From assembly GCF_010983895.1 (NCBI RefSeq), contig NZ_CP048836.1, positions 1,922,001-1,986,000 on the forward strand: a stretch of 64,000 bases of DNA. Direction: 5' to 3'. Shown piece by piece: positions 57,324 through 64,000 of the stretch. Both the position numbers and the translations under genes were made by a program. The stretch comes from Nitrogeniibacter mangrovi. Its GTDB lineage: Bacteria; Pseudomonadota; Gammaproteobacteria; Burkholderiales; Rhodocyclaceae. How positions within the stretch are numbered: position 1 is the first letter of the stretch; every line of letters starts with the position of its first letter. The notes beneath the pieces were generated by a model. The model saw only the letters and a program-made list of their open reading frames with translations. It made no database searches and had not been told where the DNA came from.

Positions 57324-58190
57324 TCAATGCCGCGTCGGCGGCACATGGCCGGCAAACAGGGCGGCGACGTCGTCCGCATCGTAACGATAGGTGTGGTTCG
57401 ACAGATCGTCGTGAATCTCGACCACGCCGTGTTCGGCGATGATCGCTTCGACTTCACCTCGGCCGAGACTGAGCAGCATGCTCTCGACCTTTTCCGGGTC
57501 CATCGGCCAGTGATGGGTCACCGGGCGCGCATCGAACAGGCGCACATGCTCTTCGTGAAACAGTCGCGTGAGCAGGGTTTCGGTGTCGAGGGTCAGCAAC
57601 TCGTCCGGCCGCGCGGTCGCCGCCAGCTGGGTGATGCGGGCCCAACCGTCCGCGTCCTTCTCGTCGGCGTCGGGGAGCTTTTGCAGGAAAAGGCCCGCCG
57701 CGGCGTCGCCGTTGCAGGCGAGCAACAAGGTGGCAGGCTGCTGCTCGGACAGGGCCAGGTAATGTTCGAAGACCGCGGCCATGGTGTCGCCCTCGATCGG
57801 CACGTAGCTCTGGTAGGGCTGCAGCTGGTCGTTCACCTCGTAGGTGAGCAGCAGGCGGCCGTCGCCCACCATGGCGGGCAGGGGCGCCACCTCCGGCACG
57901 GCGTCGCCTTTGGCGTAGCCGCGGATGTTGAGGGTCTCGGTGCAGTCGACGACCAGCAGATTGAGCGGCCCGTGGCCCTGCAGCTGAAAGGTGAGCCGCC
58001 CGGGCTGTTTGAGGTTGCCGGTCATGATGGCGGTGATCGCGGCCATTTCGCCGAGCACGGTGCGCACGGGGGCGGCGTAGTGGCGATCCTGGATCATGGC
58101 GCGCCAGGCGTCGTTCAGTTGCACCACGGCGCCGCGGATGTCCAGTTCCTCGAACAGGAAGCGCTGGACGAAGCTCGTGTCCTTCAGCAT
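57324..58190 (-). CDS. hslO: Hsp33-family chaperonin lacking the zinc/redox cysteines
   Basis: 288 residues, full length for Hsp33. The chaperone fold is well conserved: RFLFEELDIRGAVVQL, LGEMAAITAIMTGNLKQPGRL, GPLNLLVVDCTETLNIRGYA, FLQKLPDADEKD. In classical Hsp33 the C-terminal zinc site is CxC and CxxC; here the matching places read THHWPM (about 225-230) and IHDDLSNHTY (about 259-268). Only Cys83 and Cys159 remain in the protein. The normal oxidative switch therefore cannot operate. His226, His227, His260 and His266 could form another metal site (speculation). It is preceded by an ArsC/YffB-like reductase gene 4 bases upstream. Confidence 0.9.
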   Translation of the reverse strand: MLKDTSFVQRFLFEELDIRGAVVQLNDAWRAMIQDRHYAAPVRTVLGEMAAITAIMTGNLKQPGRLTFQLQGHGPLNLLVVDCTETLNIRGYAKGDAVPEVAPLPAMVGDGRLLLTYEVNDQLQPYQSYVPIEGDTMAAVFEHYLALSEQQPATLLLACNGDAAAGLFLQKLPDADEKDADGWARITQLAATARPDELLTLDTETLLTRLFHEEHVRLFDARPVTHHWPMDPEKVESMLLSLGRGEVEAIIAEHGVVEIHDDLSNHTYRYDADDVAALFAGHVPPTRH

Positions 58191-58194
58191 CGCA

Positions 58195-58542
58195 TCAGGC
58201 TCCCAGGGCGGTGGCGTAGTCGTCGGGCTTGAAGCCGACGAGGATCGCGTCGTCGGTGACCAGAACCGGACGTTTGATCAGGCTCGGGTGTGCCGTCATC
58301 AGGGCGACCGCGTCGGCGTCCGTGTCGATGGCTTGCTGTTCCGCGGGCAGTTTGCGCCAGGTGGTGCCACGGGTGTTGACCAGCACGCCGCGTTCGACCC
58401 GTTGCAGCCAGGCGTGCAGCGTCTGCGCGTCGATGCCCGCCTTCGTGTAGTCGTGAAACGCGTAGGCCACGCCGTGGGTGTCGAGCCACTGGAAGGCCTT
58501 CTTCATGGTGTCGCAGTTGCGAATGCCGTAGATCGTGATCAT
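58195..58542 (-). CDS. ArsC/Spx-family reductase (YffB-like)
   Basis: 115 residues with a thioredoxin-like fold. The single active cysteine is in GIRNCDTMKKAFQWL (about Cys10); other features are DYTKAGIDAQTLHAW, NTRGTTWRKL and LIKRPVLV. YffB-type proteins are not arsenate reductases as such and may act on glutathione mixed disulfides. It lies 4 bases before hslO and so is co-transcribed with it; both families are linked to redox stress. Confidence 0.88.
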   Translation of the reverse strand: MITIYGIRNCDTMKKAFQWLDTHGVAYAFHDYTKAGIDAQTLHAWLQRVERGVLVNTRGTTWRKLPAEQQAIDTDADAVALMTAHPSLIKRPVLVTDDAILVGFKPDDYATALGA

Positions 58543-58565
58543 TGCCGTTGTTCCTCGAATCGAGC

Positions 58566-60866
58566 CTATTTGCGCAGGGCCTTGCTCAGGGCATCGGCCA
58601 TGCTGCCCTGTGGCGCGCGTGCCTTGTCCCTCGGGGGCTTTCGAGGGCGATCCCGGTCGGGGCGCGGGGCCTCCTGTCGCGCTTTGCGCTCGGCGGGCGC
58701 GTCCATGCGCATGCTCAGGGAGATGCGCTTGCGCTTCGGGTCCACCTCCAGCACCTTCACTTTCACCACGTCGCCGGCCTTGACCACCGAATGCGGATCC
58801 TTGACGAAGCGGTCGGCGAGCATGGAGATGTGCACCAGGCCATCCTGATGCACGCCCACGTCCACGAAGGCGCCGAAGTTGGTCACGTTGGTGACCACAC
58901 CTTCGAGCACCATGCCGTCGACCAGGTCGGTGAGCTTTTCGACGCCATCCTTGAAGCGGGCGGTCTGGAAGGCCGGGCGCGGGTCGCGGCCGGGTTTGTC
59001 CAGTTCCTGCAGGATATCGCGAACGGTCGGTTCGCCGAAGCGTTCGTCGGCATAGCGTTTCGGGTCCAGCGCCTTGAGTGCGCTCGAATCACCCATGATG
59101 TCGCGCACCTTGCGCTGGATGTCGGCGAGGATGCGCTCGACCACCGGATAGGCTTCCGGGTGCACGGCGGAGGCGTCCAGCGGGTTGCTGCCGTTCATGA
59201 CGCGCAGGAAGCCGGCGGCTTGCTCGAAGGTCTTGTCGCCCAGGCGCGGCACCGCCTTGAGCGCCTTGCGGTCGGCGAAGGCCCCGTGGGCGTCGCGATG
59301 GGCGACGATGTTGTCGGCCAGGGTACGGTTGAGCCCGGAGATGCGGGTGAGCAGCGCGGCCGAGGCGGTGTTCACATCCACGCCGACCGCGTTCACGCAG
59401 TCCTCCACCACCGCATCGAGCATGCGTGCCAGGCGGCTCTGGTTGACGTCATGCTGGTACTGGCCCACGCCGATGGACTTGGGGTCGATCTTCACCAGTT
59501 CGGCCAGCGGATCCTGCAGGCGCCGGGCAATGGACACGGCGCCGCGCAGGCTCACGTCCAGGTCGGGAAATTCGTCGGCGGCCGTCTGCGAGGCGGAATA
59601 CACCGAGGCGCCCGCCTCGGAGACCATCACCCGGGTGAGCTTGAGTTCCGGATGGCGTTGCATCAGCTCGGCGGCGAGCTTGTCGGTCTCCCGCGAGGCG
59701 GTGCCGTTGCCGATGGCGACCAGTTCGACGTTGTGGGCCTTGGCGAGCTTTGCCAGCGTGGCGATGGCGCCGTCCCAGTCTCGCCGCGGTTCATGGGGGT
59801 AGATGGTGGCAGTGTCGAGCAGCTTGCCGGTGGCGTCGACGACCGCCACTTTGACGCCGGTGCGCAGGCCGGGATCGAGCCCGAGGGTGGCGCGCGGGCC
59901 GGCGGGGGCGGCGAGCAGCAGGTCCTTCAGGTTGCGCGCGAACACCGCGATGGCCTCTTCCTCGGCGCGCTCGCGCACCCCGTTCATGAGTTCGAGTTCG
60001 AGGTGCACCGAGATCTTCACCGTCCACGCCCAGCGCGCGGTATCGAGCAGCCACTTGTCCGCTGCCCGGCCCTGGTCGCGGATGCCGGCCTGGCGGGCGA
60101 TGCGCGATTCGCACGGCCCCAGCTCGCCGGGCGCCGGGGTGTCGGGCAGCGCGACGCTCAGGCGCAGCACGCCCTCGTTGCGCCCGCGCAGCAGGGCGAG
60201 ACACCGGTGCGAGGGGATGCTCTTGAGTGGTTCGGAGAAATCGAACCAGTCGCGGAACTTGGCACCGTCCTCTTCCTTGCCCGCGACCACCTGCGACACG
60301 AGCCGCCCGTGGGCGGACAGGTGGGTGCGCAGGGCGTCGAGCAGTTCGGCATCTTCACTGAACTGTTCGACCAGGATCTGGCGCGCGCCGTCGAGGGCCG
60401 CCTTGGCGTCGGTGATGCCGGCCTCCGGGTTGAGGTAGGCGATGGCCGCCTCGTCGGGTACTTGCGTCGGGTCGGCGAGCAGGGCGTCGGCCAGCGGCGC
60501 CAGACCCGCCTCGCGCGCGATCTGTGCCTTGGTGCGCCGTTTGGGCTTGTAGGGCAGGTACAGATCCTCGAGGCGCTGCTTGGTGTCGGCGGCGTCGATC
60601 TGGCCACGCAGCGCATCGTCGAGCTTGCCCTGGGCGGCGATCGATTCGAGGATCGTCGCGCGCCGGTCGTCTAGCTCGCGCAGGTAGCCTAGGCGGTCGT
60701 CGAGGGTACGCAACTGGGTGTCGTCGAGTCCGCCGGTCACTTCCTTGCGGTAGCGGGCGATGAAGGGCACGGTGGCACCCTCGTCGAGCAGGCGGATGGT
60801 GGCGGCCACCTGACGTTCGGCCACCTGGAGTTCCTCGGCGAGGCGATGTGCGATCGAAGCGGGCAT
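58566..60866 (-). CDS. tex: Transcription accessory / RNA-binding protein Tex
   Basis: 766 residues (E. coli YhgF/Tex 773). An N-terminal Tex domain ([19 protein letters not shown]) precedes the YqgF-like RNase H fold ([17 protein letters not shown]), helix-hairpin-helix motifs ([18 protein letters not shown]) and a C-terminal S1 domain ([20 protein letters not shown]). An Arg/Lys-rich tail ends the protein. Start ATG 60866 (MPASIAHRL) is favoured over an upstream extension to 60947. A nucleic-acid-binding factor acting on transcription or ribosome-linked RNA. Confidence 0.94.
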   Translation of the reverse strand: MPASIAHRLAEELQVAERQVAATIRLLDEGATVPFIARYRKEVTGGLDDTQLRTLDDRLGYLRELDDRRATILESIAAQGKLDDALRGQIDAADTKQRLEDLYLPYKPKRRTKAQIAREAGLAPLADALLADPTQVPDEAAIAYLNPEAGITDAKAALDGARQILVEQFSEDAELLDALRTHLSAHGRLVSQVVAGKEEDGAKFRDWFDFSEPLKSIPSHRCLALLRGRNEGVLRLSVALPDTPAPGELGPCESRIARQAGIRDQGRAADKWLLDTARWAWTVKISVHLELELMNGVRERAEEEAIAVFARNLKDLLLAAPAGPRATLGLDPGLRTGVKVAVVDATGKLLDTATIYPHEPRRDWDGAIATLAKLAKAHNVELVAIGNGTASRETDKLAAELMQRHPELKLTRVMVSEAGASVYSASQTAADEFPDLDVSLRGAVSIARRLQDPLAELVKIDPKSIGVGQYQHDVNQSRLARMLDAVVEDCVNAVGVDVNTASAALLTRISGLNRTLADNIVAHRDAHGAFADRKALKAVPRLGDKTFEQAAGFLRVMNGSNPLDASAVHPEAYPVVERILADIQRKVRDIMGDSSALKALDPKRYADERFGEPTVRDILQELDKPGRDPRPAFQTARFKDGVEKLTDLVDGMVLEGVVTNVTNFGAFVDVGVHQDGLVHISMLADRFVKDPHSVVKAGDVVKVKVLEVDPKRKRISLSMRMDAPAERKARQEAPRPDRDRPRKPPRDKARAPQGSMADALSKALRK

Positions 60867-60995
60867 GGAGTGTGGCAAGTCTGGGTTGGGACGGAAAGCG
60901 GCGCAGTTTGCAGCAGCAACGGTACGCCCGCAAGTTTTGCGCGGCAATGTCGTTTAGACTGTCATGTTTTCGTCATTCGGACAGGAGTCTCGCGC

Positions 60996-61361
60996 ATGTC
61001 CCCGATCGTGACACATCGTGCTGCGACGCTCGCCATCGTCCTCGCTTTGGGAGGCATGAGCCTGGGCGCGCACGCCGATGCAGCGCATCTGCGCTCCGTC
61101 AAGCTGGCCCCCAAAGCCGCCCGAGCCGCGCCGCCACCGCCCGTCCGGCCCTATGCGATCGATGGTGAAAGCTTCTTCTATGGTGGCCGCAAGATCGTCG
61201 TCGAAGGGCTGGAGATGCCGCGTCCGGGCAGCGAACTGGCCAAGCAGCGCCTGCAACGCATTCTCGATTCGGGCGAGCTGAGCATCGCGCCGGTGGGCGA
61301 GCCGGTTCACGGCGCGGTCCGCGCCCATGTCAGCGTGGACGGCCAACTGATCAGCGAGTGA
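60996..61361 (+). CDS. Small exported protein with degenerate SNase-like (thermonuclease) fold
   Basis: 121 residues. The signal peptide (LAIVLALGGMSLGAHA, cut near 26) and a Pro-rich spacer are followed by about 70 residues following the staphylococcal nuclease pattern: YAIDGESFFYGGRKIVVEGLE, SELAKQRLQRIL, LSIAPVGEPVHGAVRAHVSVDG. Compared with active nucleases, the AGIDAPE element reads EGLEMPR and the YGR element reads VHGA, so the catalytic Glu and second Arg are missing. The ribosome site is ACAGGAG before ATG 60996. Divergent from tex. Function unknown; perhaps a binding protein. Confidence 0.6.
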   Translation: MSPIVTHRAATLAIVLALGGMSLGAHADAAHLRSVKLAPKAARAAPPPPVRPYAIDGESFFYGGRKIVVEGLEMPRPGSELAKQRLQRILDSGELSIAPVGEPVHGAVRAHVSVDGQLISE

Positions 61362-61492
61362 GTGTCAAACGAAGCTGGCGTACCGCCGGCGCCGTCATAC
61401 ACCGGCGTGCGAGGCGCGCGGTTCGCTTTCGTGATCGGAACCGGCCGTTCATGTTCATTCGGGAACACTCTCGGCGCTCGCCGGTGGCGTGT

Positions 61493-62347
61493 TCACAAGC
61501 GCTCGTCGATCAGGCTCTGGCGCCCCCACCAGCTTTCGTCCGGGGCGAGCGTGACCGGGCTCGCGGCCACGGCCGCCTCGACGCATAGCATGTGACGGAA
61601 GTCGCGATCCGGCATGTCGCCAAGCGTGGCGGCACCTTCGACCCAGGGATTCCAGACCACGGTGTCGGGAAACTGTTCATGGACGATGCTCAAGGTACGC
61701 CCGCCGTCGAGCAGGCGCAGGGGCCGCCGGGTATCGGTGTAGATGCGATCGACCGCATCGTCCACGACCAGGGCGTCGAGGTGCTCGACCTTGATCGTGC
61801 CGCCGTCGCGCTTGTCCTGATACGGTTTGCCCTTGAGGCCCTCGAGCCGGGCCAGTTCGACTTCGTGCACCTGCAGGTAGGTGTGCAGCGCGGCAGTAAA
61901 GCTCAGGGCGGACTCGCCGACATTCGAGACCGCCAGTTCCACGTCGAGCCGGTTTGCCCCGACCCCCAGCGTCAGTTCGAGATCGAAGGCGTGAGGCCAT
62001 AGGGCTTCAGTCTCCCGGTCGCTGCCGATGCCCAGTGTCAGCATCACCAGATCCGACTCTGACCGTTGTTCGATCAGGCGCCACGGCCGGGTGCGCACCA
62101 GGCCGTGTTTCGGCAGCGGACCCTGTTCGGCAAATTGCGGAAAACACACCGGAATACCGCCGCGGATGGCGCTGGAGCCGTCCAGGCAGGCCCGCTCGCT
62201 CAGATACAGCCAGGGGTGACCGCCCGCCGGTTGCCAATGGATGACCTGGCCGCCGTTCAACGCAATGGTCGCCTGCGCGCCATCGCGGGTGGCCACGGTC
62301 AGGACCGGGGCGCCCTGGAATTCGGTTTCCTCGATGCGAGCGTACAT
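61493..62347 (-). CDS. D-hexose-6-phosphate mutarotase (YeaD-like)
   Basis: 284 residues from ATG 62347; a GTG at 62353 overlaps the tag stop by 4 bases but has a poorer ribosome site. Aldose-1-epimerase fold: IRGGIPVCFPQFAEQG, KHGLVRTRPW (His), ALHTYLQV (His) and the C-terminal LCVEAAVA (Glu) match glucose-6-phosphate 1-epimerases. Interconverts alpha and beta anomers of hexose 6-phosphate. Downstream of tag in the same direction. Confidence 0.9.
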   Translation of the reverse strand: MYARIEETEFQGAPVLTVATRDGAQATIALNGGQVIHWQPAGGHPWLYLSERACLDGSSAIRGGIPVCFPQFAEQGPLPKHGLVRTRPWRLIEQRSESDLVMLTLGIGSDRETEALWPHAFDLELTLGVGANRLDVELAVSNVGESALSFTAALHTYLQVHEVELARLEGLKGKPYQDKRDGGTIKVEHLDALVVDDAVDRIYTDTRRPLRLLDGGRTLSIVHEQFPDTVVWNPWVEGAATLGDMPDRDFRHMLCVEAAVAASPVTLAPDESWWGRQSLIDERL

Positions 62348-62349
62348 GG

Positions 62350-62934
62350 TCACAGTCTCTCGGCGTTGTATTGGGGGTGACGATGGCAGCCGAGCAGGTG
62401 GTCATTGACCATGCCGGTCGCCTGCATGAACGCGTAGCAGATGGTCTCGCCCACGAACTTGAAGCCGAGCCGCTTCAGGGCACGACTCATGGCGCGAGAG
62501 GCCTCCGTGCTCGCCGGCACCTCGTGCAGGTGTGCGAACCGGTTGATCTGCGGGGTGCCGTCGACGAACTGCCAGATCCATGGGACGAAGGCGCCTTCCC
62601 GGTCCACCAGGGCCAGCCATGCCTGCGCGTTGCCGATGGTGGCGCGGATCTTTCCGGCGTGGCGCACGATGCCGGGATTGTTCAGCAATGCCTGGACCTC
62701 AGCTTCGCCGAAGCGGGCGATGCGTTCCGGGTCGAAGCCGGCGAAGGCTTCCCGATAGCCTTCGCGGCGCTGCAGAATGGTGCGCCACGACAGGCCGGCC
62801 TGGGCGCCCTCGAGGATCAGCATCTCGAACAGGCGTGTGTCGTCGTGCTCGGGCACGCCCCATTCGTTGTCGTGGTAGGCCACGTAGGCGGGATCGTCCC
62901 CGCACCAGGGGCAGCGGGGCAATGCATCTGTCAT
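62350..62934 (-). CDS. tag: DNA-3-methyladenine glycosylase I
   Basis: Removes 3-methyladenine from alkylated DNA. 194 residues from ATG 62934. The structural zinc ligands are visible: Cys8 and His21 at the start (RCPWCG, AYHDNEWG) and the C-terminal MVNDHLLGCHRH. The catalytic Glu is in FEMLILEGAQAGLSW. A TAGAAT hexamer on the minus strand (62966-62971) may be its -10. Confidence 0.95.
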   Translation of the reverse strand: MTDALPRCPWCGDDPAYVAYHDNEWGVPEHDDTRLFEMLILEGAQAGLSWRTILQRREGYREAFAGFDPERIARFGEAEVQALLNNPGIVRHAGKIRATIGNAQAWLALVDREGAFVPWIWQFVDGTPQINRFAHLHEVPASTEASRAMSRALKRLGFKFVGETICYAFMQATGMVNDHLLGCHRHPQYNAERL

Positions 62935-63006
62935 TGGCGGGCGCTCTCGTGGCAAGGAAGCTCACATTCTAGCCCGAGGCCTTGCCATCTGCAGCGTGGC
63001 TGCGGC

Positions 63007-64000
63007 TCAGTCCTGCAGCGAGAGCACGCCAAGTTTCACCGAGGAGTCCTCAGGATCGTTGGAGAGCACGAAGCCGAGGCTCTGCACGAAGCGCAGCATG
63101 CGTTCGTTGTTCGACAGGAACACGCCGTTCATGTAGGCCAGCCCGCGATCCCGCGCCGTTTCGATCAGCACGCCCATGAGCCGGCGGGCGAGCCCCCGGT
63201 GCTGCCAGTCGTCGGCCACCACGATCGCGAACTCGCATGATTCGCCGTCCGGATTGACCGCATAGCGGGTCACGCCGATCTCCACTTCCTCGCCATCTTC
63301 CTCGACCGTGGCCAGGAAGGCCATCTCACGGTCGTAGTCGATCTGCGTGAGGCGCACCACCATGGCCGGCGGCAGTTCGCGCATGGTGTTCATGAAGCGG
63401 TAGTACTTGGATTCGGCCGACAGCTTGCGCACGAACTCTTCTTCGAGCTCGGCATCTTCCGGCCGGATCGGGCGGATGGTGATCTTCGTGCCGTCGGGCA
63501 CCGTCCAGTGGGAGATGAGATGCTGCGGGTAGGGGTGGATCGCCATGTGGTCATAGCGATCTGCCGTTGGCGACACGTTGTCCGCGACGATGCGCGCGTC
63601 GACCACGACGGCGCCGTCCTCGTCGATGATGAGCGGGTTGATCTCCAGCTCCTTCATCCACGGCAGCTCGCAAACCATTTCCGACACCCGCAACAGCACC
63701 AGCTCCAGCGCCTCCATGTCCACCGGGGGCATGTTGCGGAACTCGTCCAGATAGCTGTAGACCCGGGACGAGCGGATCAGGTCGCGCGCCAGGTAGGTGT
63801 TGAGCGGGGGCAGGGCGATGGCCTGGTCCTTGTCGGCCTCCACCCGCGTGCCGCCCTCGCCGAAGGTGATGACCGGGCCGAACACCGGGTCACGGCGCAC
63901 ACCCACCATCAGCTCGCGACCATTGGGCTTGCGTACCATCGGCTCGATTGCCAGCCCGTTGATGGCGGCGTTCGGATGCGCCTTGCGCACCCCTTCGAGA
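63007..64000 (-). CDS. Pat/YfiQ-type protein acetyltransferase, C-terminal part (5' end outside window)
   Basis: The frame continues past the window edge. The visible 331 residues hold the end of an ATP-grasp/acyl-CoA synthetase-like region (KELEINPLIIDEDGAVVVDARI) and a complete C-terminal GNAT domain (TIRPIRPEDAELEEEFVRKL, CEFAIVVADDWQHRGLARRLM, NNERMLRFVQSLGF). This arrangement matches large protein lysine acetyltransferases such as E. coli PatZ (about 890 residues), which acetylate acetyl-CoA synthetase and other enzymes. Confidence 0.9.
   Translation of the reverse strand, partial: LEGVRKAHPNAAINGLAIEPMVRKPNGRELMVGVRRDPVFGPVITFGEGGTRVEADKDQAIALPPLNTYLARDLIRSSRVYSYLDEFRNMPPVDMEALELVLLRVSEMVCELPWMKELEINPLIIDEDGAVVVDARIVADNVSPTADRYDHMAIHPYPQHLISHWTVPDGTKITIRPIRPEDAELEEEFVRKLSAESKYYRFMNTMRELPPAMVVRLTQIDYDREMAFLATVEEDGEEVEIGVTRYAVNPDGESCEFAIVVADDWQHRGLARRLMGVLIETARDRGLAYMNGVFLSNNERMLRFVQSLGFVLSNDPEDSSVKLGVLSLQD

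Noticed and set aside
61362-61492. Possible terminator or small gene between the nuclease-like gene and the mutarotase gene
   Set aside because: No convincing stem with a T-run and no ORF with a ribosome site is visible in these 131 bases.

Overview
The window is about 64 kb of gene-dense, high-GC bacterial chromosome. Gene content, gene order and protein sequence suggest a betaproteobacterium, most likely Rhodocyclales (Azoarcus/Thauera/Zoogloeaceae-like). That placement is inferred from family resemblance, since no search could be run. Nearly every gene is core metabolism, cell envelope, translation or DNA repair. I see no insertion sequence, prophage, CRISPR array, toxin-antitoxin island or secondary-metabolite cluster.

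Layout. (1) 1-6890: TCA cycle block, with the 3' part of gltA, a strong terminator, then sucA-sucB-lpd (2-oxoglutarate dehydrogenase). (2) 6982-16160: zapE, a small exported secretin-N-domain protein, a DinG/YoaA helicase, an M20 amidohydrolase, a YbbP-like FtsX permease and rmuC. (3) 16189-23521: moaA (minus), tRNA-Asn with a consensus promoter, a 680-residue AsmA-like membrane protein, an aromatic/aspartate aminotransferase (minus), uvrB and a low-molecular-weight phosphatase. (4) 23609-36820: rne (minus, long leader), rluC, HAD phosphatase, Rieske protein, a methylase and a YceF-type Maf protein (both minus), then yceD-rpmF-plsX-fabH-fabD-fabG-acpP-fabF and a YgfX-like protein. This follows the E. 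coli order with three extra genes between rluC and yceF. (5) 36836-50430: nadB divergent from the envelope-stress operon rpoE-rseA-rseB-rseC-mucD plus a glutaredoxin-like gene, then lepA-lepB-DUF4845-rnc-era-recO-pdxJ-acpS-nagZ. (6) 50446-57221: uvrC broken by two single-base deletions, pgsA, a tRNA-Gly/Cys/Gly cluster, a phosphodiesterase-like protein, a DUF1178 protein (minus), and minC-minD-minE with tRNA-Leu just downstream (minus). (7) 57324-64000: hslO, an ArsC/YffB-like reductase and tex (minus), a small exported nuclease-like protein, a hexose-phosphate mutarotase, tag, and the 3' part of a Pat-type protein acetyltransferase.

The genes form tightly packed operons with many 4-bp ATGA/GTGA/TTGA overlaps and several TTG or GTG starts. 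The rpoE operon controls envelope stress. The fab cluster supplies fatty acids and acyl carrier protein, which acpS in the next block activates. The lepA-nagZ run joins protein export, RNA processing, ribosome assembly, recombination, vitamin B6 synthesis and murein recycling.

I found no clear previously undescribed multi-gene system. The most notable points are an Hsp33 (hslO) that lacks all four zinc/redox cysteines, the double G-run frameshift in uvrC, an exported nuclease-fold protein without catalytic residues, a membrane protein joining a small N-terminal domain to an AsmA-like region, a nearly leaderless yceD-rpmF promoter, and a terminator-like hairpin directly before the lepA start codon.
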